This document shows positions 1 to 6,897 of a stretch of DNA of 13,072 nucleotides, in pieces. Origin of the DNA: Spirochaeta sp. (GTDB taxonomy: Bacteria; Spirochaetota; Spirochaetia; UBA9216); NCBI GenBank assembly GCA_003454605.1, contig DMKD01000309.1, positions 1 through 13,072 of the forward strand, in the 5' to 3' direction. The notes under the pieces are model-generated. The model searched no databases, was not told the origin of the DNA, and was given only the letters and a program-made list of their open reading frames with translations. Position 1 is the stretch's first letter. Each line of letters starts with the position of its first letter. A program made the translations under genes and the position numbers.

Positions 1-592
1 TCAGAGCACAGGCATAGGTGACACTATACCGGCTGTCCGTTGAGAAGTAGGTAAAAACAGGTTCAGGTTTGCCTGCATACACAACCACTTCTCCATTCAG
101 AGTACCCAGGATAATGTTTTTCTCACCCGCATCCATTGATATTATGGTTGAACCGGGAGAAAGATTTAAAAGCGGCAAACCGTCACTGTTGTACTCTGTA
201 ACAGACATACGATCCGGCGATATCACAAACAGACGATCGTTTATAAAAAAAGGAAGTCCTTCTGTTTCAATTAATCCAACAATATCCCCGTTTGGATGCT
301 GAAGCACAAGGTTTTCAGATACACTGGAATAATTAATGAATAGATCCTCAGAAACTGCGGCTTTATACGTGATATCCTCTGAATAGAGGATCCTCCCGGC
401 AGCTGAAAAATATCCCAGCTTAGAATCGAAATCGAAGGGTACAGGATTATCGTCAGAGCCTGCAGCATCTGCGGTTACAGCGACACCCCAGGATGGATGA
501 AATACCAATTCCTTTTTCAACTGATGAGGGAAAAAGATGATGTAGGCAAGTAATATACAGAAAAACAGGATCAAAAATATATTTTTTCTCAT
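1..592 (-). CDS. Signal-anchored protein of unknown function, possibly beta-propeller-like (3' end beyond window)
   Basis: The reading frame starts at an ATG at 592 and stays open to base 1, so 197 codons are visible and the C-terminus lies outside. Residues 5-22 are strongly hydrophobic after MRKN, which fits an uncleaved signal anchor or signal peptide, so the rest is probably periplasmic. The exported part alternates short beta-like hydrophobic stretches with turns (for example ILGTLNGEVVVYAGKP near residues 161-176 and NDRLFVISPD near 118-127), as in PQQ- or WD-type propeller blades, but I recognise no family. No lipobox cysteine is evident. The Shine-Dalgarno is poor (GGGGTG ending 2 bases before the ATG). 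The gene diverges from cdd and has a promoter candidate at 613-640. The existence of the gene is well supported; the fold is a guess from sequence texture. Confidence 0.8.
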   Translation of the reverse strand, partial: MRKNIFLILFFCILLAYIIFFPHQLKKELVFHPSWGVAVTADAAGSDDNPVPFDFDSKLGYFSAAGRILYSEDITYKAAVSEDLFINYSSVSENLVLQHPNGDIVGLIETEGLPFFINDRLFVISPDRMSVTEYNSDGLPLLNLSPGSTIISMDAGEKNIILGTLNGEVVVYAGKPEPVFTYFSTDSRYSVTYACAL

Positions 593-605
593 AGCACCCC
601 AATCA

Positions 606-632
606 ATTGCATCCTATACTATTACGTGCAAT
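606..632. repeat. Spaced inverted repeat in the divergent promoter region
   Basis: ATTGCA (606-611) and TGCAAT (627-632) form a perfect 6-base inverted repeat with a 15-base spacer, so half-site centres lie 21 bp apart, about two helical turns. It overlaps the -10 of the left-edge gene. It also overlaps a weak plus-strand promoter candidate for cdd (TTGCAT 607-612, 17 bases, AATACT 630-635). This is the geometry of a dimeric regulator site, but six-base arms also occur by chance. Confidence 0.3.
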
Positions 633-640
633 ACTGTCAA
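613..640 (-). promoter_or_regulatory. Predicted sigma-70-type promoter for the left-edge gene
   Basis: On the minus strand a perfect -35 TTGACA (640-635) is followed after 16 bases by TATAGG (618-613). Transcription would begin about 15 bases upstream of the ATG at 592. The -35 is consensus and the -10 moderate, so this is a reasonable but unproven promoter. Confidence 0.5.
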
Positions 641-662
641 ACACGATTTCAGGAGTATAATT

Positions 663-1085
663 ATGACAGAAATAAATATTGAAAAACTAATGTTGGAGGC
701 CAAAAGCGCATCCGAACTATCATATTCACCCTACTCTCATTTTACTGTAGGTGCGGCTCTTCTGTGCAGTGACGGCGAAATTGTAACTGCCGCAAATGTA
801 GAAAACCGGTCTTACGGCCTCACAATCTGTGCCGAACGATCGGCAATAGTTAAGGCAATCTCAATGGGCAAGAGAGATTTCAAGGCACTCGCTATCTACT
901 GCGGCAGGGCAGACTACCCCGTATCCCCCTGCGGAGCCTGCCGACAAGTAATTTCAGAATTTGCTGAAAATGCAATGCCGCTCTATTTCAGCGGTTCGGA
1001 CATCAGCAACAGAGTTGAAACCACAATTGGGGAACTGTTTCCTTTTGATGCGCTTGATGAGATGAAAGACGGTAAATACGAATAA
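663..1085 (+). CDS. cdd: Cytidine deaminase
   Basis: This enzyme hydrolytically deaminates cytidine and deoxycytidine to uridine and deoxyuridine in the cytoplasm, for pyrimidine salvage. The 140 residues match the short homotetrameric class. The substrate-binding stretch YSPYSHFTVGAA is at 21-32 and NVEN at 45-48. The zinc site is C56-A57-E58, with Glu58 the catalytic proton shuttle, and P89-C90-G91-A92-C93 supplies the other two cysteine ligands. All key residues are present. A good Shine-Dalgarno AGGAG (651-655) lies 7 bases before the ATG. The gene stands alone on this strand, diverging from the left-edge gene and converging on the 1089-1895 gene with three bases between stop codons. It looks functional. 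Confidence 0.97.
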   Translation: MTEINIEKLMLEAKSASELSYSPYSHFTVGAALLCSDGEIVTAANVENRSYGLTICAERSAIVKAISMGKRDFKALAIYCGRADYPVSPCGACRQVISEFAENAMPLYFSGSDISNRVETTIGELFPFDALDEMKDGKYE

Positions 1086-1088
1086 CAG

Positions 1089-1895
1089 CTATTTGGAAGA
1101 TGATTCTTTTTTCTTGATATCCTGATCCATTTTTGACTTCCAGATATCGATCTTTCTTTTTAGCTCATTAGCTTCTTCGGGTTCGCCCACGAGGGCATTT
1201 AGCCTTCTCAGACCGCCAAGATAATTTATGGCAAGTTTGAAATCATCTATTCGAAGTGTAGAAAGTTCATATTTTTCACGGTATCCGTCGGCAGACTGCT
1301 GCAGCAGCCTCTTTACGAGTTTAAGATGGGCAAACCGCTCCTGATAATATTCAGCCCTGGGATCAAGACCGGCCATTAGAGTTTTTAAATCAAGCAAATT
1401 TTTTGCTACCACTGAAAAACGTCCCTCGATCTCAACAAAAGACCATTTCCATTTTGTATTTTCACCGAAGGCATCTTTTACTGAACTGATGGAAAATCCA
1501 AGTTTCCTGACAAGATCCCAGCGGTTTTTCTGGTCCACGCTTTTTATTTTCTCAAGCTTTCCTTCATACTCTGAAAACGGGGCATCTATATAGTTAGATA
1601 CAGCATTTTCAAGGTTAATGATTGATTTATAACAGGTTTTCCTGGCTTCATTAAGATAGGCATCATTTTTAATGCCTAAGAGTGCGACCGAAAGATTATT
1701 CATCAAAACGAGATATGAAACAATATTGAGGTTAACATTGGCGGCATCAATACTGATCATGCCGGCTTGATCACGCTTCGTTCTCATGAGGGCATTCAGA
1801 TCTGATTCCTTTTTTCGAAGCTCTTCCAGTACAGCTTTATGCTCTTTCAGCTTATCAGTATACTGTTCTTTAGCATGAGCACTGATTTTTCCCAC
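1089..1895 (-). CDS. Conserved-looking alpha-helical protein of unknown function, last gene of the cheW-recN cluster
   Basis: I do not recognise this 268-residue protein. It is charged and almost entirely helical. Residues 5-40 are rich in Lys and Glu with heptad-like spacing (coiled coil), and the C-terminus ends in a Lys/Glu/Ser tail. There is no signal peptide or membrane segment, so it is probably cytoplasmic. I chose the GTG at 1895 because it lies four bases after the recN stop and has GGGAGGG (1913-1907) 11 bases upstream. An in-frame ATG at 1949 would give 286 residues but would overlap recN by 50 bases and has no ribosome-binding site. Position and tight spacing say it is co-transcribed with recN; that does not establish a repair role. 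Confidence 0.8.
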   Translation of the reverse strand: MGKISAHAKEQYTDKLKEHKAVLEELRKKESDLNALMRTKRDQAGMISIDAANVNLNIVSYLVLMNNLSVALLGIKNDAYLNEARKTCYKSIINLENAVSNYIDAPFSEYEGKLEKIKSVDQKNRWDLVRKLGFSISSVKDAFGENTKWKWSFVEIEGRFSVVAKNLLDLKTLMAGLDPRAEYYQERFAHLKLVKRLLQQSADGYREKYELSTLRIDDFKLAINYLGGLRRLNALVGEPEEANELKRKIDIWKSKMDQDIKKKESSSK

Positions 1896-1899
1896 AGCT

Positions 1900-3600
1900 T
1901 CAGTTTCCCTCCCGCTCACCGGCTGCTTTAACCAGGAGCTCCTCGGCATGTTTTAATGATACATCGGTATCGGTATCACCAGACAACATTCTCGCTATCT
2001 CAAACTTTCTTTCATCACCTGAAATGCTTTCTATTACAGTAAATGTTCGATCATTAGCGGTTTTTTTACGAACCCTTATATGATTATCGGCACGAACTGC
2101 TATAGAAGCAAGATGAGTAATGCAGAGAATTTGTTTAAATCTGGATAATTTATACATATGCTCGCCCACGGAAACTGCAATCTCGCCGCCGATCCCTGCA
2201 TCTATCTCATCAAACACAAGACAGTCAACCGTGTCTATAGCGGCAAGAACCGATTTTATAGCCAGCATCACCCTGGAGATCTCTCCCCCGGACGCAATAG
2301 TCCGCAGCCGTTTCGGCGGTTCTCCCTGATTCGGCGAGATTAAAAACTCAACGGCGTCAAAACCGTTCACGCCGCAGACAGGACGTCCGTTTTCGCCCAG
2401 TCTGGCTTCAACATGAACACGAAATTCTGCCTTGGGCATCCCCAGGGCTTTCAGCTGCTGCTGGATTTCCATCTGAAGTTTTTTGGAAGCAGACTTCCTC
2501 TGCCCTGAAAGATCTGAAGCCTGCTGCAGAACCGCTTTCTCCAATTTTGATATTTTTTCCAAATATTCAGTCTTCAGTTCTTCCCGATTCTCAATGCTGC
2601 TAACGCGTTTACGGCTTTCTTCAAGAAAGTTGAATATTTCATCAACTGTATCGCCGTATTTTTTTCTAAGCTTCAGTATTTCCGAAAGACGCTCTTCACA
2701 CGCAGCAAGTTTATCCGGACTGAAACTGAAATTGTTCTTATATCTCTCGAGACCGTCAAGGATGTCCTCTGTCTCATAGAAGGCGTTCTCAAGACGCCCC
2801 TGTGCTTCTTCGAAGGCCGGTTCAATACTGCCCAACTCTTTCAACTGATTCACACCTGAACGCAGTCCGCTCAGTGCTCCGCCGGAGCCCTCGCTGAGAC
2901 TGTTGTGCATATCTTCGAAGAGCATAAACAGTTTCTCGGCCTGAGACAGCAGTTTATGTTCAGTCTCAAGTTGTTCAATCTCACCCGGCTGAAGTTTGGC
3001 ATCCTCAATTTCCTTTACGGCAAAGGATGCAAGGTCAGCTTCCCTGAGCATCTCACGCTCATCCGACATAAGCTTCTGATATTCTTTTTTTATTGCTCCA
3101 AGCTCAAGAAAATCAGTTTTAAGTTGTTCTGCAGACGGTTTTAATCCTGCAAAACTATCGAGGAGGCTGCGGTGATTATCAACCGAAAGAAGCGACTGAT
3201 GCTCATGCTGCCCGTGGATATCAAAAAGAAGCGCGGTGAATTCGTTTATATCAGCCTTTGTCGAGGGAACAGACTGAATGAACATGCTGCCGCGGCCGGT
3301 TGATTTTAAAATTCGGCGCAGAATAATTCTGCCGTCATCTGCTTCAATTTCACGCTCTGAAAGCCAGCTCCTGGCCCCTTCGTTTGTACTGACATTGATA
3401 ACCGCAGAAACTTCGGTCTCGCTCGTTCCGGTACGAATGGCCGTTACATCACCCTTCTCTCCGAGGACAAGGCTTAACGCACCGATGATTACAGACTTTC
3501 CGGAACCGGTCTCTCCCGACAAAATATTGAAACCACTGGTAAATTCGACTGTGAGCTGATCAGCGAGGGCGTAATTCTTGATGAATAATTCTTCAAGCAT
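1900..3600 (-). CDS. recN: DNA repair ATPase RecN (SMC-like)
   Basis: RecN is a cytoplasmic SMC-family ATPase recruited to double-strand breaks during recombinational repair. The 566 residues are a full-length member. Walker A GETGSGKS is at 29-36, the conserved FDIHGQHEHQSLL region at 126-138, a long coiled coil interrupted by a central linker at roughly 155-385, ABC signature IASGGEISRVMLA at 435-447, Walker B LVFDEIDAGIGG at 461-472, and switch histidine in ITHL at 494-497. The ATG at 3600 sits inside the end of nadK (8-base overlap), with GGGAGG (3611-3606) five bases upstream, so translation is probably coupled to nadK. No LexA-type box was noticed nearby; expression probably comes from the cheW promoter. 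Confidence 0.97.
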   Translation of the reverse strand: MLEELFIKNYALADQLTVEFTSGFNILSGETGSGKSVIIGALSLVLGEKGDVTAIRTGTSETEVSAVINVSTNEGARSWLSEREIEADDGRIILRRILKSTGRGSMFIQSVPSTKADINEFTALLFDIHGQHEHQSLLSVDNHRSLLDSFAGLKPSAEQLKTDFLELGAIKKEYQKLMSDEREMLREADLASFAVKEIEDAKLQPGEIEQLETEHKLLSQAEKLFMLFEDMHNSLSEGSGGALSGLRSGVNQLKELGSIEPAFEEAQGRLENAFYETEDILDGLERYKNNFSFSPDKLAACEERLSEILKLRKKYGDTVDEIFNFLEESRKRVSSIENREELKTEYLEKISKLEKAVLQQASDLSGQRKSASKKLQMEIQQQLKALGMPKAEFRVHVEARLGENGRPVCGVNGFDAVEFLISPNQGEPPKRLRTIASGGEISRVMLAIKSVLAAIDTVDCLVFDEIDAGIGGEIAVSVGEHMYKLSRFKQILCITHLASIAVRADNHIRVRKKTANDRTFTVIESISGDERKFEIARMLSGDTDTDVSLKHAEELLVKAAGEREGN

Positions 3601-4447
3601 CAGGACCTCCCGACCATTTCAGTTTGGCTCGAAGGATTTCGTAAAAATTTCTTTTGTCAGAACTGATTAGTAAAGCCTTCTCCGGTGCCTGTTCAAAAGT
3701 CACGACATCTTCCGGTTTCAATGGGAATACGGTCTGGCCGTCCACAGTCAGCATAACCTCTGCCCGCTGTTCATGCTCTACAAATATCTTTATCTTTTTA
3801 TCCGATGGAATAACTAGAGGCCGGTTGGAGAGGCTGAACGGACAAATCGGGTTCAAAAGTACTGCGTCCATTTCCGGTTCCAGCAGAGGTCCTCCGGCAG
3901 CAGCCGAATACGCAGTTGAACCGGTAGGCGTGGATACAATGACACCGTCCGCCCTGTATTTTCCAAGAGTCGTTTCATTGAGGCTCACCGACAGTCTGAT
4001 CATCTTTGATATACCGTATGCTGATATTACAGAATCGTTAAGACAATGGAACTCGGCGATCTTCTTTTTATCCCTGATTATACAGGTTTTAAGCATTAAC
4101 CTTTTGCTTAGCTCGAGCTGCCCGTTAAGAAAATCTTCAAAAGTGTCTTTCCATTCATCCTTACATACCTCGGTAATGAAACCGAAATCGCCCATATTAA
4201 CAGCAAGAACCGGTACCCTGAGTTTTGCCAGGGTCCGGGCGGAAAAAAGCACAGTTCCGTCTCCGCCGAGTGCAAACGCAACATCAGCGTTTTCGATCTC
4301 GGGAGTGATCGGCTCACCCGAATACCCAAAAACTTCGCTTTGTATATTCTTTGATCTGAGGTAGTCTGTAATTTCATTCACCAACTGTTCCGCTTCGTTT
4401 TTAAGCAGATTCACAATTATAACGGCTTTTTTTATATCTTTTCCCAT
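3593..4447 (-). CDS. nadK: NAD kinase (ATP/polyphosphate NAD kinase family)
   Basis: NadK phosphorylates NAD to NADP in the cytoplasm and is essential in most bacteria. With the ATG at 4447 the protein has 284 residues. The diagnostic GGDG of ALGGDGTVLFSAR is at 61-64, the conserved LND at 136-138, the glycine/threonine-rich DGVIVSTPTGSTAYS begins at 167, NPICPFSLSNRPLVIP at 199-214, and DGQ at 236-238. A TTG at 4453, two codons upstream, could also start it, but ATG is preferred; neither has a strong Shine-Dalgarno, so coupling to the gene 30 bases upstream is likely. Its last eight bases overlap recN. Pairing of nadK with recN is known in several bacterial groups, so this arrangement supports both calls. 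Confidence 0.96.
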   Translation of the reverse strand: MGKDIKKAVIIVNLLKNEAEQLVNEITDYLRSKNIQSEVFGYSGEPITPEIENADVAFALGGDGTVLFSARTLAKLRVPVLAVNMGDFGFITEVCKDEWKDTFEDFLNGQLELSKRLMLKTCIIRDKKKIAEFHCLNDSVISAYGISKMIRLSVSLNETTLGKYRADGVIVSTPTGSTAYSAAAGGPLLEPEMDAVLLNPICPFSLSNRPLVIPSDKKIKIFVEHEQRAEVMLTVDGQTVFPLKPEDVVTFEQAPEKALLISSDKRNFYEILRAKLKWSGGPDA

Positions 4448-4477
4448 AAACAAGCTCAGCTTAAACCATTACCCGGA

Positions 4478-5500
4478 TCAAGGCAATGATGAAAGCACCC
4501 TCGAAATAACGGCGATATTGCTTTTTCCCAACATGGGATAGAGTGGGAAATTTACACATCTCATTAAAAGCTTTTTAGCATTCGGACAGTTTGACTGAAC
4601 CTCTTCTGAATAGGCTGCGACTGAACCGGAAAATGCAGATTCAGTTAATACATTCTTCTTTCGGGCGTATGCTGAAACCTCATGGATTCCTGTTTCAAGA
4701 ACAACCGGGAAGCTGTAATTCACATTTACGGCTTCATCCTTCTGTATAAGTTTTTTATGTTTGGATCTCATCAGCGATTTAGTGAAAATATCAGCAATTT
4801 CATCACGGCTTTCGAGATATTCTTCCAGATGTTTCAATTGCACAATGCCTAGTGAGGCATTCATATCGGGCAGAAACACTGACGGATGGAAACCGTTAGC
4901 TATTTCATTCAGTATCGATACATCTTTTCGACTTGATGCAAGAACCGCCGCCCCTCCTCCGGTTGTGATTAGACCGTCTTCATCCATATTTATTACTGTA
5001 AAACGGCTGAAGGTACCGGCTTTGTTTTCTTCAATTCTGGCTCCAAGCGCCATGGAAATATCCTCAATTACAGTTAACCCGGTTTCTGAGATTCTCTCCA
5101 TATCAGGAACAAATCCCATTTCATAATTAACAATAATTGCTTTGGCATCTTCAGCTGCTGATTCGATCAACTCTATATCAATAAGAGAACTGTCCTGATC
5201 AACGTCTGCAATAAGCGGTTCCAGACCCGCTTCCTCCAGTACCATTACATACAGATTGGGAGCGAGTGCAGATACTATTACTGCATCACCTTTTTCGAGG
5301 CCCAAACCGTTTACGGCTGTTTTGATAGCCCTGTAGTATTCTTTAAACGCATGCCCGCCCTTCAAACCGAGATAATCCGAAAGGTCCTTTACAAGCTGAG
5401 ATGCGGATTTTCCGAAGCCGATTCTATCTGAAACCATGCAGTTGAGAACTGCATCCATCTCTTTTCTTTTAATAGACGGCTTATAAACTGAAATATTCAT
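4478..5500 (-). CDS. DegT/DnrJ/EryC1/StrS-family protein, apparently lacking the PLP-binding lysine
   Basis: The 340 residues follow the DegT sugar-aminotransferase fold. The N-terminal segment is at 1-50, GLEKGDAVIVSALAPN at 67-82, the cofactor-stacking EDISMALGA at 146-154, ITTGGGA at 178-184, the helix DMNASLGIVQLKHLEE at 212-227, and NFPLYPML near the end at 317-324. Active members carry the Schiff-base lysine just before the TTG-GG motif (typically K-N-x-T-T-G). Here the aligned stretch is MDEDGLITTGGGA and the lysine position is Gly176. The usual SGTAAL phosphate-binding motif is also gone, replaced by KEYYRAIK at 53-60. The fold is therefore kept but transamination seems lost, suggesting a structural or regulatory role. 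AGGA lies nine bases before the ATG. It sits between cheW and nadK without other sugar-biosynthesis genes. Confidence 0.85.
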   Translation of the reverse strand: MNISVYKPSIKRKEMDAVLNCMVSDRIGFGKSASQLVKDLSDYLGLKGGHAFKEYYRAIKTAVNGLGLEKGDAVIVSALAPNLYVMVLEEAGLEPLIADVDQDSSLIDIELIESAAEDAKAIIVNYEMGFVPDMERISETGLTVIEDISMALGARIEENKAGTFSRFTVINMDEDGLITTGGGAAVLASSRKDVSILNEIANGFHPSVFLPDMNASLGIVQLKHLEEYLESRDEIADIFTKSLMRSKHKKLIQKDEAVNVNYSFPVVLETGIHEVSAYARKKNVLTESAFSGSVAAYSEEVQSNCPNAKKLLMRCVNFPLYPMLGKSNIAVISRVLSSLP

Positions 5501-5521
5501 TAATTTTAATCCTGATGCTTG

Positions 5522-5995
5522 TTAAAAATCTCCAAGGGCCTGCAGTTCTTTTGGATCAAACAATCTGTCGATATTGAGGATAATCAGATAACCGTCATCC
5601 TCTTTTACAACCCCTTGTATATATTCTGTACCGATTCCGGATATCATTTGCGGCGGCGGCTGAATATCAGCCTGCTCGACGGTTATTACCCTTGAAACCT
5701 TATCAATATAGACTCCGAGAAACCTGTCATTTATTTTTATTATCATAAAGCCGCTGAGCATCTCATCCTCTTCACCCAATTCAGCTTTACGGAGGTGAAA
5801 CCTCTTATGAAGGCTTATGATAGGGATAATATTCCCCCTGAGATTGAAGATTCCCTCAACATACATGGGAGCATTTGGTATAGGTCTGATTTCTCTGACC
5901 TTCTGAATTTCTTTAACATTCATGATATCTATACCGTACAGCTCTTCTCCTAATTGAAAAGTTACCAGCTGAAGTTGTTCTTCATGGTCTGCCAT
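5522..5995 (-). CDS. cheW: Chemotaxis coupling protein CheW
   Basis: CheW links chemoreceptors to the kinase CheA in the membrane-associated chemosensory array. The 157 residues are a single SH3-like CheW domain. LVTFQLGEELYGIDIMNVKEI is at about 10-30, IRPIPNAPMYVEGIFNLRG at 36-54 with the conserved NLRG at 51-54, then IIPIISL, and VYIDKVSRVITV at 95-106. I chose the ATG at 5995, with AGGAGG (6005-6000) four bases upstream. An in-frame GTG at 6019 would add eight residues but lies upstream of the transcription start predicted from the TATAAT at 6026-6021. It is the first gene of the cluster leading to recN. No cheA, cheY or receptor gene is in the window. Confidence 0.95.
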   Translation of the reverse strand: MADHEEQLQLVTFQLGEELYGIDIMNVKEIQKVREIRPIPNAPMYVEGIFNLRGNIIPIISLHKRFHLRKAELGEEDEMLSGFMIIKINDRFLGVYIDKVSRVITVEQADIQPPPQMISGIGTEYIQGVVKEDDGYLIILNIDRLFDPKELQALGDF

Positions 5996-6020
5996 GCCGC
6001 CTCCTAAACCTTTTGACACT

Positions 6021-6051
6021 ATTATAATACATTATTATCTAAAAACATCAA
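6021..6051 (-). promoter_or_regulatory. Predicted promoter of the cheW-degT-nadK-recN cluster
   Basis: A consensus TATAAT (6026-6021, minus strand) lies about 26 bases before the cheW ATG. A -35-like TTGATG (6051-6046) is 19 bases upstream of it; using the overlapping TATTAT instead gives 16 bases. The surrounding 60 bases are very AT-rich. The predicted start near 6014 leaves a leader of about 20 bases containing AGGAGG. Confidence 0.5.
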
Positions 6052-6082
6052 TATAATTTTTAAATCTTATACTTCGAAACAG

Positions 6083-6895
6083 TCAGCTGCCGTTTTTGTT
6101 TTTCCATGGTGAAATGAAACCCTTAATCGGATTATCCGGAGTTTTTGCTTCTTCATTTTCAATGAATAGAGAAATCTCAGCGTCGCTCATATCTGCATCA
6201 TAGATTAAATGGAGAATTCTGTATGCCGACTGCCAGAAAAGCAGAAAAACAGTTATTCCAGGCAGTAAAAATGCGGTTAATATTGAAAGAAATAGAATAC
6301 AGAGGGAATTAATCGAACATAAAATTATAAATAGCGGTTCTAAGAATACAATTACAATGGAATCCTTCAGGGATGAAGAAAATTTGCCGGCTCTGACTGT
6401 GTACATAGGCATCAACAGCTGAACTGCAGAAACAGAAATCAGAATGCAGCATAAAACCAGGGTTAGAAGCATCCAGCCTCCAGTACTGTTCATACTGATA
6501 TAGAAAGGAACAGTTGTAAGCAGAATTACCATGTACAGCGTAAGCAGCCCACCGAAAGAAGCACTCTGTTTAAAACTGTTCCTCAAGCTCAGAACGAAAT
6601 CAAAAAACGATGCGGCAGGCAGGCTTCCCAGCTCCTTTAGAAAAATCGAACCCGCGAACAGATACCAGCAAATTAGCCAGCAGCAGGGGAAAAGCATCAG
6701 AAAGAATAAAAAGAAACTTTCCGAAATCGTGAACATCAAAAACAGAATAAGCCCCGACAGAATAATAAATCCGATATTCAACAGGAGACAGGCGCCAATA
6801 TTATCAACAGTGAATGCCGCAACCTGCTTTAAGATGATTTTTGTAAGATGACGCCGGTGTTTCCCGTCCAGTTTTGAAACCATATTACAACGCAT
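6083..6895 (-). CDS. Multi-pass membrane protein, DUF624/YesL-like
   Basis: This 270-residue protein has a basic N-terminus (KHRRHLTK) and about six hydrophobic segments, at roughly 34-57, 60-82, 113-135, 139-164, 179-205 and 206-222, then a soluble acidic tail. The pattern of a first helix starting DNIGACLLLN and a charged FFDFVLSLRNSFKQS loop (97-111) resembles the DUF624/YesL group, which often neighbours carbohydrate ABC transporters; this assignment is from pattern only. The ATG at 6895 is two bases after the stop of the upstream binding-protein gene (TAG-TA-ATG) and has no Shine-Dalgarno, so translational coupling is likely. A second ATG at 6883 is an alternative. The function of the group is not established here. 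Confidence 0.75.
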   Translation of the reverse strand: MRCNMVSKLDGKHRRHLTKIILKQVAAFTVDNIGACLLLNIGFIILSGLILFLMFTISESFFLFFLMLFPCCWLICWYLFAGSIFLKELGSLPAASFFDFVLSLRNSFKQSASFGGLLTLYMVILLTTVPFYISMNSTGGWMLLTLVLCCILISVSAVQLLMPMYTVRAGKFSSSLKDSIVIVFLEPLFIILCSINSLCILFLSILTAFLLPGITVFLLFWQSAYRILHLIYDADMSDAEISLFIENEEAKTPDNPIKGFISPWKNKNGS

Positions 6896-6897
6896 TA

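Noticed and set aside
3654..4364. Long plus-strand open frame of 236 codons opposite nadK
   Set aside because: It is the antisense shadow of nadK, whose motifs are unambiguous, and its translation is Ser/Pro-rich with no recognisable domain.
5996..6019. GTG start giving an eight-residue longer CheW
   Set aside because: It would lie upstream of the predicted transcription start, and AGGAGG directly precedes the ATG at 5995.
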